Positions 38,245 through 45,944 of a DNA stretch of 64,000 bases are shown piece after piece. The notes under the pieces were generated by a model. The model saw only the letters and a list, made by a program, of their open reading frames with translations, ran no database searches and was not told the origin of the DNA. Each line of letters starts with the position of its first letter. Within the stretch, counting starts at the first letter, position 1. A program made the position numbers and the translations under genes. The stretch is from an uncultured Limnohabitans sp. (GTDB taxonomy: Bacteria; Pseudomonadota; Gammaproteobacteria; Burkholderiales; Burkholderiaceae_C), in assembly GCA_937928195.1 (NCBI GenBank), contig CALEYZ010000066.1, positions 47,160 through 111,159 of the forward strand, given 5' to 3'.

Positions 38245-39876
38245 ATGAGTTCCATTTCCCACTCTGACGGCAGCTTTGTCGATTCACACGCTCACGATGA
38301 CCACGATCACCATCCCCATGGATGGCGTCGTTGGGTGTACGCCACCAACCACAAAGACATCGGTACCTTGTACCTGTTGTTCGCATTCACCATGTTGATG
38401 CTGGGCGGCGTTTTGGCTTTGCTCATCCGCGCTGAACTGTTCCAGCCCGGTTTGCAAATCGTCAACCCCGAGTTGTTCAATCAATTGACCACCATGCATG
38501 GTTTGATCATGGTGTTCGGCGCCATCATGCCGGCCTTCGTTGGCTTTGCAAACTGGATGATTCCTCTGCAAATCGGCGCATCTGACATGGCCTTCGCGCG
38601 CATGAACAACTTCAGCTTCTGGTTGATGATTCCTGCTGCATTGATGTTGTCTTCGACATTCTTCATGCCTGGCGGCGCACCTGCTGCTGGCTGGACTTTG
38701 TATGCACCGCTCACCATGCAAATGGGCCCCTCCATGGACGTCGCAATTTTTGCATTGCACATCCTGGGTGCTTCTTCCATCATGGGTTCGATCAACATCA
38801 TCGTCACCATCTTGAACATGCGCGCACCTGACATGCCGCTCATGAAGATGCCCATGTTCGTTTGGACTTGGCTCATCACTGCTTTCTTGTTGATCGCTGT
38901 GATGCCTGTGTTGGCAGGTGTGATTACCATGACGCTCACAGACCGTCACTTTGGTACCACCTTCTTCAATCCTGCTGGCGGCGGTGACCCCGTCATGTTC
39001 CAGCACATCTTCTGGTTCTTCGGTCACCCTGAGGTGTACATCATGATCTTGCCGGCCTTCGGCATCGTCAGCCAGATCATCCCTGCGTTCGCTCGCAAGA
39101 AATTGTTCGGTTACTCCTCCATGGTGTACGCGACGGCCTCTATTGCCATCTTGTCGTTCATCGTGTGGGCGCACCACATGTACACAACGGGCATGCCTGT
39201 TACAGGTCAGTTGTTCTTCATGTACGCCACCATGTTGATTTCAGTGCCTACCGGCGTGAAAGTGTTCAACTGGGTTGCCACCATGTGGAAAGGTTCCATG
39301 ACCTTTGAAACCCCCATGCTGTTTGCTGTGGGCTTCATCTTCGTGTTCACCATGGGTGGTTTCACAGGTTTGATCTTGTCCATGGCACCGATTGACTTGC
39401 AATTGCAAGACGGTTACTACGTTGTGGCCCACTTCCACTACGTGTTGGTGGCAGGTTCTTTGTTTGCCATGTTCGCTGGCGCCTACTACTGGCTGCCCAA
39501 ATGGTCGGGTGTGATGTACAACGAAGCACGCGGTAAGTTGCACTTCTGGTGGACTCTGATTGCGTTCAACGTCACATTCTTCCCCATGCACTTCTTGGGC
39601 TTGGCGGGCATGCCACGTCGCTACGCCGACTACCCCATGCAGTTTGCTGACTTCAATGCCATTGCATCTGTGGGCGCATTCTTCTTCGGCTTTGCACAGG
39701 TTTACTTCTTCTTCTTCATCATCTTGCCTTGCATGCGCGGTCAAGGTGAAAAAGCGGCTCAACAACCTTGGGAAGGTGCAGAAGGTTTGGAGTGGGAAGT
39801 TCCTTCTCCAGCGCCACACCACACCTTTGAAACACCGCCTAAGCTGAATGCTGACGCGAACAAGGTGATCGGTTAA
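38245..39876 (+). CDS. ctaD: Cytochrome c oxidase subunit I (aa3-type)
   Basis: The 543-residue, 12-helix heme-copper oxidase core subunit has NHKDIGTLYLLF at the N-terminus, WFFGHPEVYIMILPAFG (CuB His and the crosslinked Tyr), WAHHMYTTGM (CuB His pair) and HFHYVLVAGS (heme ligands). The Glu in GHPEVY marks an A1/A-type oxidase. It reduces O2 to water. The N-terminus is His-rich (HAHDDHDHHPH). Codons here are G/C-rich and look highly expressed. Confidence 0.96.
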   Translation: MSSISHSDGSFVDSHAHDDHDHHPHGWRRWVYATNHKDIGTLYLLFAFTMLMLGGVLALLIRAELFQPGLQIVNPELFNQLTTMHGLIMVFGAIMPAFVGFANWMIPLQIGASDMAFARMNNFSFWLMIPAALMLSSTFFMPGGAPAAGWTLYAPLTMQMGPSMDVAIFALHILGASSIMGSINIIVTILNMRAPDMPLMKMPMFVWTWLITAFLLIAVMPVLAGVITMTLTDRHFGTTFFNPAGGGDPVMFQHIFWFFGHPEVYIMILPAFGIVSQIIPAFARKKLFGYSSMVYATASIAILSFIVWAHHMYTTGMPVTGQLFFMYATMLISVPTGVKVFNWVATMWKGSMTFETPMLFAVGFIFVFTMGGFTGLILSMAPIDLQLQDGYYVVAHFHYVLVAGSLFAMFAGAYYWLPKWSGVMYNEARGKLHFWWTLIAFNVTFFPMHFLGLAGMPRRYADYPMQFADFNAIASVGAFFFGFAQVYFFFFIILPCMRGQGEKAAQQPWEGAEGLEWEVPSPAPHHTFETPPKLNADANKVIG

Positions 39877-39905
39877 TTCCGAACGTAACCCGATACAAAG
39901 CCAAC

Positions 39906-40451
39906 ATGCAAACCAACTTTCAGTTGATGCGTAAGCTGCTCATGGTGAGCTTAGGCATGTTTGCATTTGGCTACATGCTGGTACCGCTGTACGAAGCATT
40001 TTGTTTGTGGTCTGGTTCTAACGTGTTGTCTTTGAGCGAGCGTGAGTCAAAGACTTCCATGAATGGTCGCGCAAGCATGCCCCTCAATACGCAGGTGGAC
40101 ACTTCTCGAACCATTTCTGTGGAGTTTGACACCAACGTTCGCGGTCCTTGGCACTTTGCGCCAATGACCCGCTCTATGAATGTGCATCCTGGCGAATTGG
40201 TCACGGTGATGTTTGAATTTCAAAATGTTCAAAATCGCACCATGTCCGCGCAGGCCATTCCAAGTTATGCGCCGCAACAGGCAGCTTCTTACTTCAACAA
40301 AGTCGAGTGTTTCTGTTTCAATCAGTACACTTTGGCGCCAGGTGAAAAGAAGCTGTGGCCTGTTACTTTTTACATCAACCCCAAAATGTCCAAAGACGTG
40401 AAAACCATCACCTTGTCTTACACATTTTTTGAGGTGGGTACCAGCGTATGA
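39906..40451 (+). CDS. ctaG: Cytochrome c oxidase assembly protein CtaG/Cox11
   Basis: The protein has 181 residues with a single N-terminal membrane anchor (about 12-30) and a periplasmic Cu-binding domain with C-F-C-F (about residue 135). FYINPKM and TITLSYTFFE are typical Cox11 blocks. It delivers copper to the CuB site of subunit I. Its stop overlaps the start of the DUF2970 gene (ATGA), showing coupling. Confidence 0.92.
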   Translation: MQTNFQLMRKLLMVSLGMFAFGYMLVPLYEAFCLWSGSNVLSLSERESKTSMNGRASMPLNTQVDTSRTISVEFDTNVRGPWHFAPMTRSMNVHPGELVTVMFEFQNVQNRTMSAQAIPSYAPQQAASYFNKVECFCFNQYTLAPGEKKLWPVTFYINPKMSKDVKTITLSYTFFEVGTSV

Positions 40452-40660
40452 GCGATCTTGAGCAGGCCCCAAAGCTTAGCCCTTCATTGCTGCGCGCTTT
40501 TGTGATGGTTGCATGGTCATTCTTTGGCATTCGCAAAAGTGCTGAACACCGTCAAGATCTCATGACGGTCAAACCTTTGCAAATTGTCATTGTTGGCGTT
40601 GTTTGTGGTTTATTGTTTGTTTCGTTTTTGGCCGTCGTGGTCAATTTTGTCGCGAGTTAA
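40448..40660 (+). CDS. DUF2970-family small membrane protein
   Basis: A 70-residue protein with one hydrophobic helix near the C-terminus (about 47-68). Small DUF2970 proteins occur at this position between ctaG and ctaE in Burkholderiales oxidase clusters; their function is unknown, possibly assembly. It starts by overlapping the ctaG stop and ends 15 bases before ctaE. Confidence 0.8.
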   Translation: MSDLEQAPKLSPSLLRAFVMVAWSFFGIRKSAEHRQDLMTVKPLQIVIVGVVCGLLFVSFLAVVVNFVAS

Positions 40661-40675
40661 GTAGGAGAAATAGCT

Positions 40676-41557
40676 ATGAGTGCCAATTCGCACGTCAGCC
40701 CGCCCCATTACTTTGTGCCAGGTCCATCCCGGCACCCAGCCATGGCGGCATTCGGTTTGTTTTTCGTCATCATGGGCGCAAGCCAGTTGGTGAATGACAG
40801 CGCTTGGGGCAAATACGCCTTGTTGATGGGCATGGTCATTTGGTTGACCACCTTGTACCAATGGTTTGGCGATGCCATCGATGAAAGCATCCATGGCCAG
40901 TATGGTGCACGCATCGACAAGTCTTTCCGTTGGAGCATGAGCTGGTTCATCTTCTCTGAAGTGATGTTCTTTGCTGCTTTCTTTGGCGCTTTGTGGTGGT
41001 CACGTATTCACGCAGTTCCCAATTTGGGCGGTGAAGCCAACAGCTTGATCTGGCCTGGTTTTACAGCCGATTGGCCCAGCACTTTGGCTGGCGCGACGGC
41101 TTCTCCTGCCAAGATCATTGAAGAATTCGAAACGGTCGGTCCTTTCTGGTTGCCAACCATCAACACAGCTTTGTTGTTGACGTCTGGTGTCACCATGACC
41201 ATTGCACACCACGCACTGCGTGAAAACAACCGCAGTAAGACAGTCACCTTCATGTGGTTGACTGTGTTGTTGGGTGTCGCCTTCTTAATCTGCCAAGGTT
41301 ACGAATATGCGCACGCTTACTCAGAACTCAACCTGAAGTTGACTTCTGGTATCTACGGCTCAACTTTCTACATGTTGACTGGCTTCCATGGCTTCCACGT
41401 GTTCGTGGGCATGTTGATGCTGTTGGTCATTACTTTGCGTTTGCAAAAAGGTCACTTCACAGCTGACAGCCACTTCGGTTTTGAAGGCGCTGCCTGGTAC
41501 TGGCACTTTGTTGACGTGGTGTGGCTTGGCCTCTACGTGATCGTTTACTGGCTCTAA
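40676..41557 (+). CDS. ctaE: Cytochrome c oxidase subunit III
   Basis: The protein has 293 residues with seven helices, containing SWFIFSEVMFFAAFFGALWWSR, TSGVTMTIAHHAL, GFHGFHVFVGM and FEGAAWYWHFVDVVWLGLYVIVYW, all standard subunit III blocks. TAGGAGAA precedes the ATG. It stabilises the catalytic core. A strong terminator follows, marking the end of the c4-ctaCDG-DUF2970-ctaE unit. Confidence 0.95.
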   Translation: MSANSHVSPPHYFVPGPSRHPAMAAFGLFFVIMGASQLVNDSAWGKYALLMGMVIWLTTLYQWFGDAIDESIHGQYGARIDKSFRWSMSWFIFSEVMFFAAFFGALWWSRIHAVPNLGGEANSLIWPGFTADWPSTLAGATASPAKIIEEFETVGPFWLPTINTALLLTSGVTMTIAHHALRENNRSKTVTFMWLTVLLGVAFLICQGYEYAHAYSELNLKLTSGIYGSTFYMLTGFHGFHVFVGMLMLLVITLRLQKGHFTADSHFGFEGAAWYWHFVDVVWLGLYVIVYWL

Positions 41558-41571
41558 TTCAGCCTCTGCTC

Positions 41572-41601
41572 AAAAAGCCCCTGTGAAGGGGCTTTTTTTT
41601 T
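41572..41601 (+). terminator. Rho-independent terminator after ctaE
   Basis: AAAAAGCCCC and GGGGCTTTTT pair around the loop TGTGAA and are followed by further T residues. The A-run on the left lets the same element stop the minus-strand DUF2909 gene (41600-41821). Confidence 0.9.
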
Positions 41602-41821
41602 AAGCACCTACGGGAATGCCTGTTGGTTGAATCCATCCCATGGCGTAAGAGAAGATGATGGCCAAGAAAAGCATAACTGACATGGCAATGCGCCAGGTGA
41701 GGGCGTTGGCCATGCGTTTAGCCTTTTCTTGCTCTGTAGGGCCGCCTTTGACCATGAACAAACCAGCTGCAAGCAAGCTCACAATGATGCCAACCAAGGC
41801 AATGATGATGGAGATTTTCAT
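41600..41821 (-). CDS. Twin-transmembrane protein, DUF2909 family
   Basis: The 73-residue protein has two helices (about 4-24 and 45-64) joined by a basic loop with GGPTEQEKAKRMANALTWR. This is the DUF2909 pattern, found in oxidase clusters next to SURF1. Function unknown; an oxidase assembly role is guessed from context. It is on the opposite strand to its neighbours and divergent from SURF1 with 42 bases between. Confidence 0.8.
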   Translation of the reverse strand: MKISIIIALVGIIVSLLAAGLFMVKGGPTEQEKAKRMANALTWRIAMSVMLFLAIIFSYAMGWIQPTGIPVGA

Positions 41822-41863
41822 GCTGCTATTATCCTTTCAAATGGTAAATACTGAGCAAACCTC

Positions 41864-42628
41864 ATGATCGGCAATGTGATCAAGCCTGCAGAGCAGGCAA
41901 GCATTGCGATGTTTTCAAGAACTTGGTTTGTGATTCTGTTGGCAGCGCTACTGGTGTCGGGTGTCACTGCTCGCTTAGGGTTTTGGCAATTAAGCCGGGC
42001 GCAGACCAAAGAAACGCTGAATGCCATGAGCGAGTCTCGCCAACGTGAGCCTGCATTGCACAATGCGGATTGGACGTCATTGCCGGCCCCAGACACATGG
42101 TTGCAGCGAAGTGTGGATGTGGAAGGGCAGTGGCTGGCATCGCTCACCATTTATTTGGACAACCGCAGCATGAAGTCCCAAACGGGGTTTTTTGTGCTGA
42201 CGCCATTCCAGTTGACCAACGGGCCGGTATTGTTGGTGCAACGAGGCTGGGTGGCACGTGATCGCGTTCGCAGTGACTTTTTGCCGCCTGTTCACACGCC
42301 ACAAGGCAAGATGAGAATACAAGGAAAGATCGTGCCTTCTCCATCGAAGCTCATGGAGTTGGGTTCGTCTGCGCAAGTCAAGGAGGGCTTTGCTGTCCTC
42401 AGGCAAAATGTGGACTTGGAGGCGTTTCGAGTGGAAACCAAACTGCCTTTTGTTGCGACACTTCAGCAGACAAATGACACCTCTGACGGTTTGATTCGAG
42501 ATTGGCCTTACTCTATTTCGGGTGCCGATAAAAATCGCGGTTATGCCTTTCAGTGGTTTGCCTTGTCTGCGCTCGCACTCATTCTTTTTGCCTGGTTCCA
42601 AGTCTGGAAGAAAATTAAACATGTCTGA
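41864..42628 (+). CDS. SURF1-family cytochrome oxidase assembly protein
   Basis: The protein has 254 residues, with an N-terminal helix (about 20-37, WFVILLAALLVSGVTARLGFWQLSRA), a periplasmic domain with FFVLTPFQL and VLLVQRGWVARD, and a C-terminal helix (about 232-250) ending in a short cytoplasmic tail. These are SURF1 features. SURF1 assists heme A insertion into subunit I. An alternative ATG at 41909 would shorten the lead by 15 residues. It overlaps the next gene by 8 bases. Confidence 0.88.
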   Translation: MIGNVIKPAEQASIAMFSRTWFVILLAALLVSGVTARLGFWQLSRAQTKETLNAMSESRQREPALHNADWTSLPAPDTWLQRSVDVEGQWLASLTIYLDNRSMKSQTGFFVLTPFQLTNGPVLLVQRGWVARDRVRSDFLPPVHTPQGKMRIQGKIVPSPSKLMELGSSAQVKEGFAVLRQNVDLEAFRVETKLPFVATLQQTNDTSDGLIRDWPYSISGADKNRGYAFQWFALSALALILFAWFQVWKKIKHV

Positions 42629-43313
42629 CTCTCAAGCGCCTGATGATCTGAAACCGATTGGTTTGACGGTCTATGATCTGCCTTCGCAGACTTCAAGTTC
42701 ACTTTCAGAATCCTCGCGCACCCGGGGGGGGCGGATGTACATGATGTTGGTGCTTTTGGCTTGTGCGGCACCTGTGTTGCTGTCCTACCTGACCTACTAC
42801 GTGATTCGACCTGAAGGTCGCGTTCATCACGGCGATTTGATTGAACCGCAGCGAACCCTGCCAGCGTGGAGCGCCAAAGATTTACAAGACAAAGACGTGC
42901 CACTCAGCACCTTAAAGGGCCAATGGTTGCTGGTGGCCGTGGCCTCGGGCGAGTGTGACGACAAGTGTGAACGTCTGCTGTTTGTACAACGTCAGTTGCA
43001 CAAATTACTGAACAAAGAAAGCGACCGGTTGGACCGAATTTGGTTGTTGACGGATCAAGCTGTACCGCCTCAAAAATTGTTAACTGCCATTGAAGGGGCA
43101 ACCGTCTTGCGTGTGTCACCCGAGTCGCTTGCGCAGTGGTTGGCGCCAGCAAATGGCCGTGCGCTGGGTGAGCATCTGTATCTCATCGATCCCATGGGCA
43201 ATTGGATGATGCGCTTTAATTACCCTGAAGATGCTAAAACTGTTGTAGACATGAAGCGTGATTTAGAACGTTTGATGCGCGCATCGGTATCATGGGACAA
43301 ACCAGGTCGTTGA
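42621..43313 (+). CDS. SCO1/thioredoxin-fold-like protein of the oxidase cluster
   Basis: The protein has 230 residues: one membrane helix (about 40-60), then a periplasmic thioredoxin-like domain with S-G-E-C-D-D-K-C-E (about residues 110-118). C-x3-C is the copper-binding Cys spacing of SCO1. The family member is poorly characterised but frequently follows SURF1. A run of eight G residues at 42724-42731 in the N-terminal part is a slippage or sequencing risk; the frame is open through it as given. I infer copper or disulfide chemistry for oxidase assembly. Confidence 0.7.
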   Translation: MSDSQAPDDLKPIGLTVYDLPSQTSSSLSESSRTRGGRMYMMLVLLACAAPVLLSYLTYYVIRPEGRVHHGDLIEPQRTLPAWSAKDLQDKDVPLSTLKGQWLLVAVASGECDDKCERLLFVQRQLHKLLNKESDRLDRIWLLTDQAVPPQKLLTAIEGATVLRVSPESLAQWLAPANGRALGEHLYLIDPMGNWMMRFNYPEDAKTVVDMKRDLERLMRASVSWDKPGR

Positions 43314-43318
43314 ACAGT

Positions 43319-43795
43319 ATGAAATCTAAAACTCTTGCAACTTGGCTAACTTTTGTGTTGGGGCCTTTCGGTGTCCACCGCTTCTATCTGATGGGCATTC
43401 AAGACACGCTGGGATGGTTCATGCCAATACCCACCGCGTTGGGTGTTTGGGGCTATCAGCGAGTTCAAACCTATGGTCTGGACGACACACTGAGCTGGTT
43501 CCTGTTGCCCATTTTTGGCGTTCACATTGCGGCCTGTTGCTTGCAAGCCATCGTTTATGGACTGTCTACCCCCGAAGCTTGGAATGCACGTTTCAATCCA
43601 CAAGCATCCCCCAAAGATCCTGCTGGAAAGAGCAATTGGTTCACTGTTTTTGGCATCATGTTCAGCTTGTTGGTAGGAACAGCCGCCTTGATGTCGGCCC
43701 TGGCTTACAGCACGCAGCGTTACTTTGAAACTGAGCTAGAAGCGAAAGAGAAAGTGGCGATTTTGCAATTGGAAGCCGTCCTCACGCAGGTGTAG
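43319..43795 (+). CDS. TM2-domain-like membrane protein
   Basis: A 158-residue protein with three or four helices and the TM2 signature L-G-P-F-G-V-H-R-F-Y-L (about residues 13-23). The TM2 family has no general assigned function. The ATG at 43319 is preferred over 43292, which overlaps the previous gene. Its C-terminal half has an acidic helix. The 3' end overlaps the convergent rquA gene by 14 bases. It occupies the place where ctaA is often found in related genomes. Confidence 0.65.
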   Translation: MKSKTLATWLTFVLGPFGVHRFYLMGIQDTLGWFMPIPTALGVWGYQRVQTYGLDDTLSWFLLPIFGVHIAACCLQAIVYGLSTPEAWNARFNPQASPKDPAGKSNWFTVFGIMFSLLVGTAALMSALAYSTQRYFETELEAKEKVAILQLEAVLTQV

Positions 43796-44474
43796 ATTGC
43801 GCTTGAGGCTTTAGCACCCGTATTTGATAGAGTCCACCAAAAGCCGTTGCGTGCGTTATGTCGAGAACGCCACCGTCTGCTGGTAAATAGTACGCCAGAT
43901 CGTGCCGCCATAAGTCCATGGCAAAAGGCTCAAGATACTTGAAGATCAGGCGCATCAAGGGCTTCAAGGGATGCCATGCGCGTGGTTTGTGATAGTCAAC
44001 GATGACCACTTTGCCGCCAGGTCTGACCACACGCAAGGCTTCACTCAGCGTGGCTCGACGTGCTGCTTCAGGTTGCTCATGCAGTAAGAAAAACAGCAAA
44101 ACCTGGTCGTAGCTGCCATCCTGGTCGGGTAGTGCGCTGGCATCGCATCGTGACAAAGTAACCCGTGGATCGGTTTCTATTTTGCGGGCCAAATTGGCCA
44201 ACTGAATCGGCAATATATCAATCACCTTGAGTGTCCCGCCTGGCGACATTCGGCCTATCAGCTTGGCTGTTAAGTTGCCATACACGCACGCCACTTGAAG
44301 CGTGTTGCCCTGAATGGGCGTTCCCAGCAGCGCCAGTGCCTGGTTGCACAAACGGCGGTAGTTGCCAAACAAAATAAGATTGACCAACCACGCCCTTTCA
44401 AACAGCCGAACAGCCCTGGGATGTCCATAGGCCCACCAATAGGTTTTTTGGAGATAAGGGGGGATGGACAACAT
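43782..44474 (-). CDS. rquA: RquA-like rhodoquinone biosynthesis methyltransferase-family protein
   Basis: A 230-residue class I methyltransferase-fold protein. YLQKTYWWAYGHPRAVRLFE, FERAWLVNLILFGNYRRL and the altered SAM-site block LQVACVYGNLTAKL (in place of the usual D-x-G-x-G) match RquA as I know it, as does LLFFLLHEQPEAARR. RquA exchanges a methoxy for an amino group on ubiquinone to make rhodoquinone, used for fumarate reduction at low oxygen. A TTGAC-N4-ATCAA box lies 73 bases upstream of its start. Identification rests on motif memory, not an alignment. Confidence 0.8.
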   Translation of the reverse strand: MLSIPPYLQKTYWWAYGHPRAVRLFERAWLVNLILFGNYRRLCNQALALLGTPIQGNTLQVACVYGNLTAKLIGRMSPGGTLKVIDILPIQLANLARKIETDPRVTLSRCDASALPDQDGSYDQVLLFFLLHEQPEAARRATLSEALRVVRPGGKVVIVDYHKPRAWHPLKPLMRLIFKYLEPFAMDLWRHDLAYYLPADGGVLDITHATAFGGLYQIRVLKPQAQSTPA

Positions 44475-44540
44475 GCAAACAAGCTTTGGACAACAACTGC
44501 TTCTCTGAGCTTGAGTTTGAAGCTTTTGAATATTTCAATA

Positions 44541-44554
44541 TTGACTTGCATCAA
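44541..44554. promoter_or_regulatory. FNR/DNR-type box between rquA and glutaredoxin
   Basis: TTGAC-TTGC-ATCAA is the same consensus as the nirS box read from the other strand. A class II start for rquA would fall near 44506, leaving a 32-base leader. It lies 44 bases from the glutaredoxin ATG, on the other side. No good -10 hexamer is evident for rquA. Confidence 0.5.
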
Positions 44555-44591
44555 GTTGACGGGCCATTCCCTGAACATTTAAACTAGCACC

Positions 44592-44834
44592 ATGAGCCTC
44601 AAAATCGTTATTTACTCCAAGTCTGCGTGCCCACAGTGTGAGTCCGCCAAAATGATCCTCAAAACACGTTCTTTGGCGTACGAGGAAATCAAAATTGACG
44701 ATGAAGCCGAACGCATGGCTTTTTACGAAAAGTGCGGCCCGTCTGTGCGTCAAATGCCACAGATTTTCATCAACGACCAGCGCGTCGGTGGTTTGGCCGG
44801 TTTGCAAGCGGCCTTGGCGCAAATCAATCCCTAA
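44592..44834 (+). CDS. Glutaredoxin
   Basis: An 80-residue protein with the active-site C13-P-Q-C16 and the glutathione-binding V-R-Q-M-P-Q-I-F-I (with cis-Pro) and GGLAGLQAAL blocks. It reduces protein or low-molecular disulfides with glutathione in the cytoplasm. It is divergent from rquA, with the FNR-type box between them. The ribosome-binding site is weak. Confidence 0.85.
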   Translation: MSLKIVIYSKSACPQCESAKMILKTRSLAYEEIKIDDEAERMAFYEKCGPSVRQMPQIFINDQRVGGLAGLQAALAQINP

Positions 44835-44872
44835 GCCGCATAACCTGGGGGGACTTGGTCGTCCGATGAAGC

Positions 44873-45097
44873 TCAAGACTGAAGCTTGGCCAGGAGGCGA
44901 TGGCCCATGGTGGCCTTGATGGCGGCAGAGTAAAAGTGACTCTGGCTGGCAACAGGTTCAGTACTTTCCAGTTCACCAATCTGATGCGTACTGAGGTTCA
45001 TCAAGCGAGCCAATTGAAAATGATCAAGCCCTTTGTCCGCGCGCAAACGACTGAGCGTTGCCGCATCATCAGGGGTCCAGCGCACGTCTTTGTCCAT
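44873..45097 (-). CDS. Small helix-turn-helix protein
   Basis: A 74-residue protein with an XRE-like helix-turn-helix: ATLSRLRADKGLDHFQLARLM then LSTHQIGELES (about residues 14-45). A basic C-terminal helix follows. It is short, lacks any dimerisation domain I can see, and is convergent with the glutaredoxin gene. The rest is unremarkable. The function is presumed DNA binding; no partner is evident. Confidence 0.6.
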   Translation of the reverse strand: MDKDVRWTPDDAATLSRLRADKGLDHFQLARLMNLSTHQIGELESTEPVASQSHFYSAAIKATMGHRLLAKLQS

Positions 45098-45219
45098 AAG
45101 TCCAATTCAGATGAATGCAGGGGAGCGCGTACTGCATGGCCACCCCTACAAAGGGAGTTTTTGTAATTTACGCCTCTGCGTTGGCGGTGGCAATATGTCC
45201 GGTTGGACAGGGCCCTGTT

Positions 45220-45879
45220 TTATGACTTCAGCAGGTGCTTGCACTGCTGGTAAATGCGTGCCAATTCAGTGATGTGCTTGATCTCTAGCCGTTGCATGAG
45301 CCCTTCTCGGTGCATTTTGACCGTGCGGGCAGATATGTCCATTTTTTCAGCAATTTGGGTGTTGGAATGACCATCTACCAGCCACAACAGCACTTGCTGC
45401 TGGCGCGGTGTCAGTCCTTGAATCAATTTGGCCTGCTTTGCCGCGATGGGGTCGCTCAGGTGAGTATTGGCGTCAGACAGGCTGAGACTTGAATCGATGG
45501 CTTTCTTCTCCAGTGCCCCGCGAATGGCGTTTAACAAGTCTTGCGGTTGAAATGGCTTGAAGATAAATTCAGCAGCGCCATCTCGCCAAGCGGTGTTCAC
45601 GTGGTGTGCATTGAGTTCAGCACTGACAAAAATCACGGGGCAAGTGACTTGGATGTAGCGCAATTGTTGTTGGGCATCGACACCATTCAAACCTGGTAAG
45701 TTCACATCTAAAACGATGCAGTCGGGGTGCATGACCAGGCCTGATGATGCCAGCGCAGTCAACATGGCCTCGGCAGAACCAAATCCGGTAACGCTGTAGC
45801 CTGACACTTCAAGGAGACGCGTGAGCGAAGTTCGAAGCGGGGCATCGTCTTCAACGAGGAATATGTGATGAGCCGTCAT
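45220..45879 (-). CDS. FixJ/NarL-family response regulator
   Basis: The protein has 219 residues. A receiver domain (about 1-125) has the acidic pocket EDD, phospho-acceptor D58 in IVLDVNLPG and the conserved Lys in FKPF; a LuxR-type helix-turn-helix follows (GLTPRQQQVLLWLVDGHSNTQIAEKM, about 150-175). It is divergent from the sensor kinase at 45945 by 65 bases and is its likely partner. The regulated genes probably include the neighbouring operon; this is inferred. Confidence 0.88.
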   Translation of the reverse strand: MTAHHIFLVEDDAPLRTSLTRLLEVSGYSVTGFGSAEAMLTALASSGLVMHPDCIVLDVNLPGLNGVDAQQQLRYIQVTCPVIFVSAELNAHHVNTAWRDGAAEFIFKPFQPQDLLNAIRGALEKKAIDSSLSLSDANTHLSDPIAAKQAKLIQGLTPRQQQVLLWLVDGHSNTQIAEKMDISARTVKMHREGLMQRLEIKHITELARIYQQCKHLLKS

Positions 45880-45944
45880 CTGTGAGCCATAGGATCGATC
45901 GCCATGTTGTAAATCCTACCTGATTTGAACCTGTCCAATTGGCC

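Noticed and set aside
38284..39177. A 297-codon open frame antisense to ctaD
   Set aside because: It mirrors the strongly biased codons of ctaD, gives a low-complexity His/Asp/Gln-rich product and has no family character.
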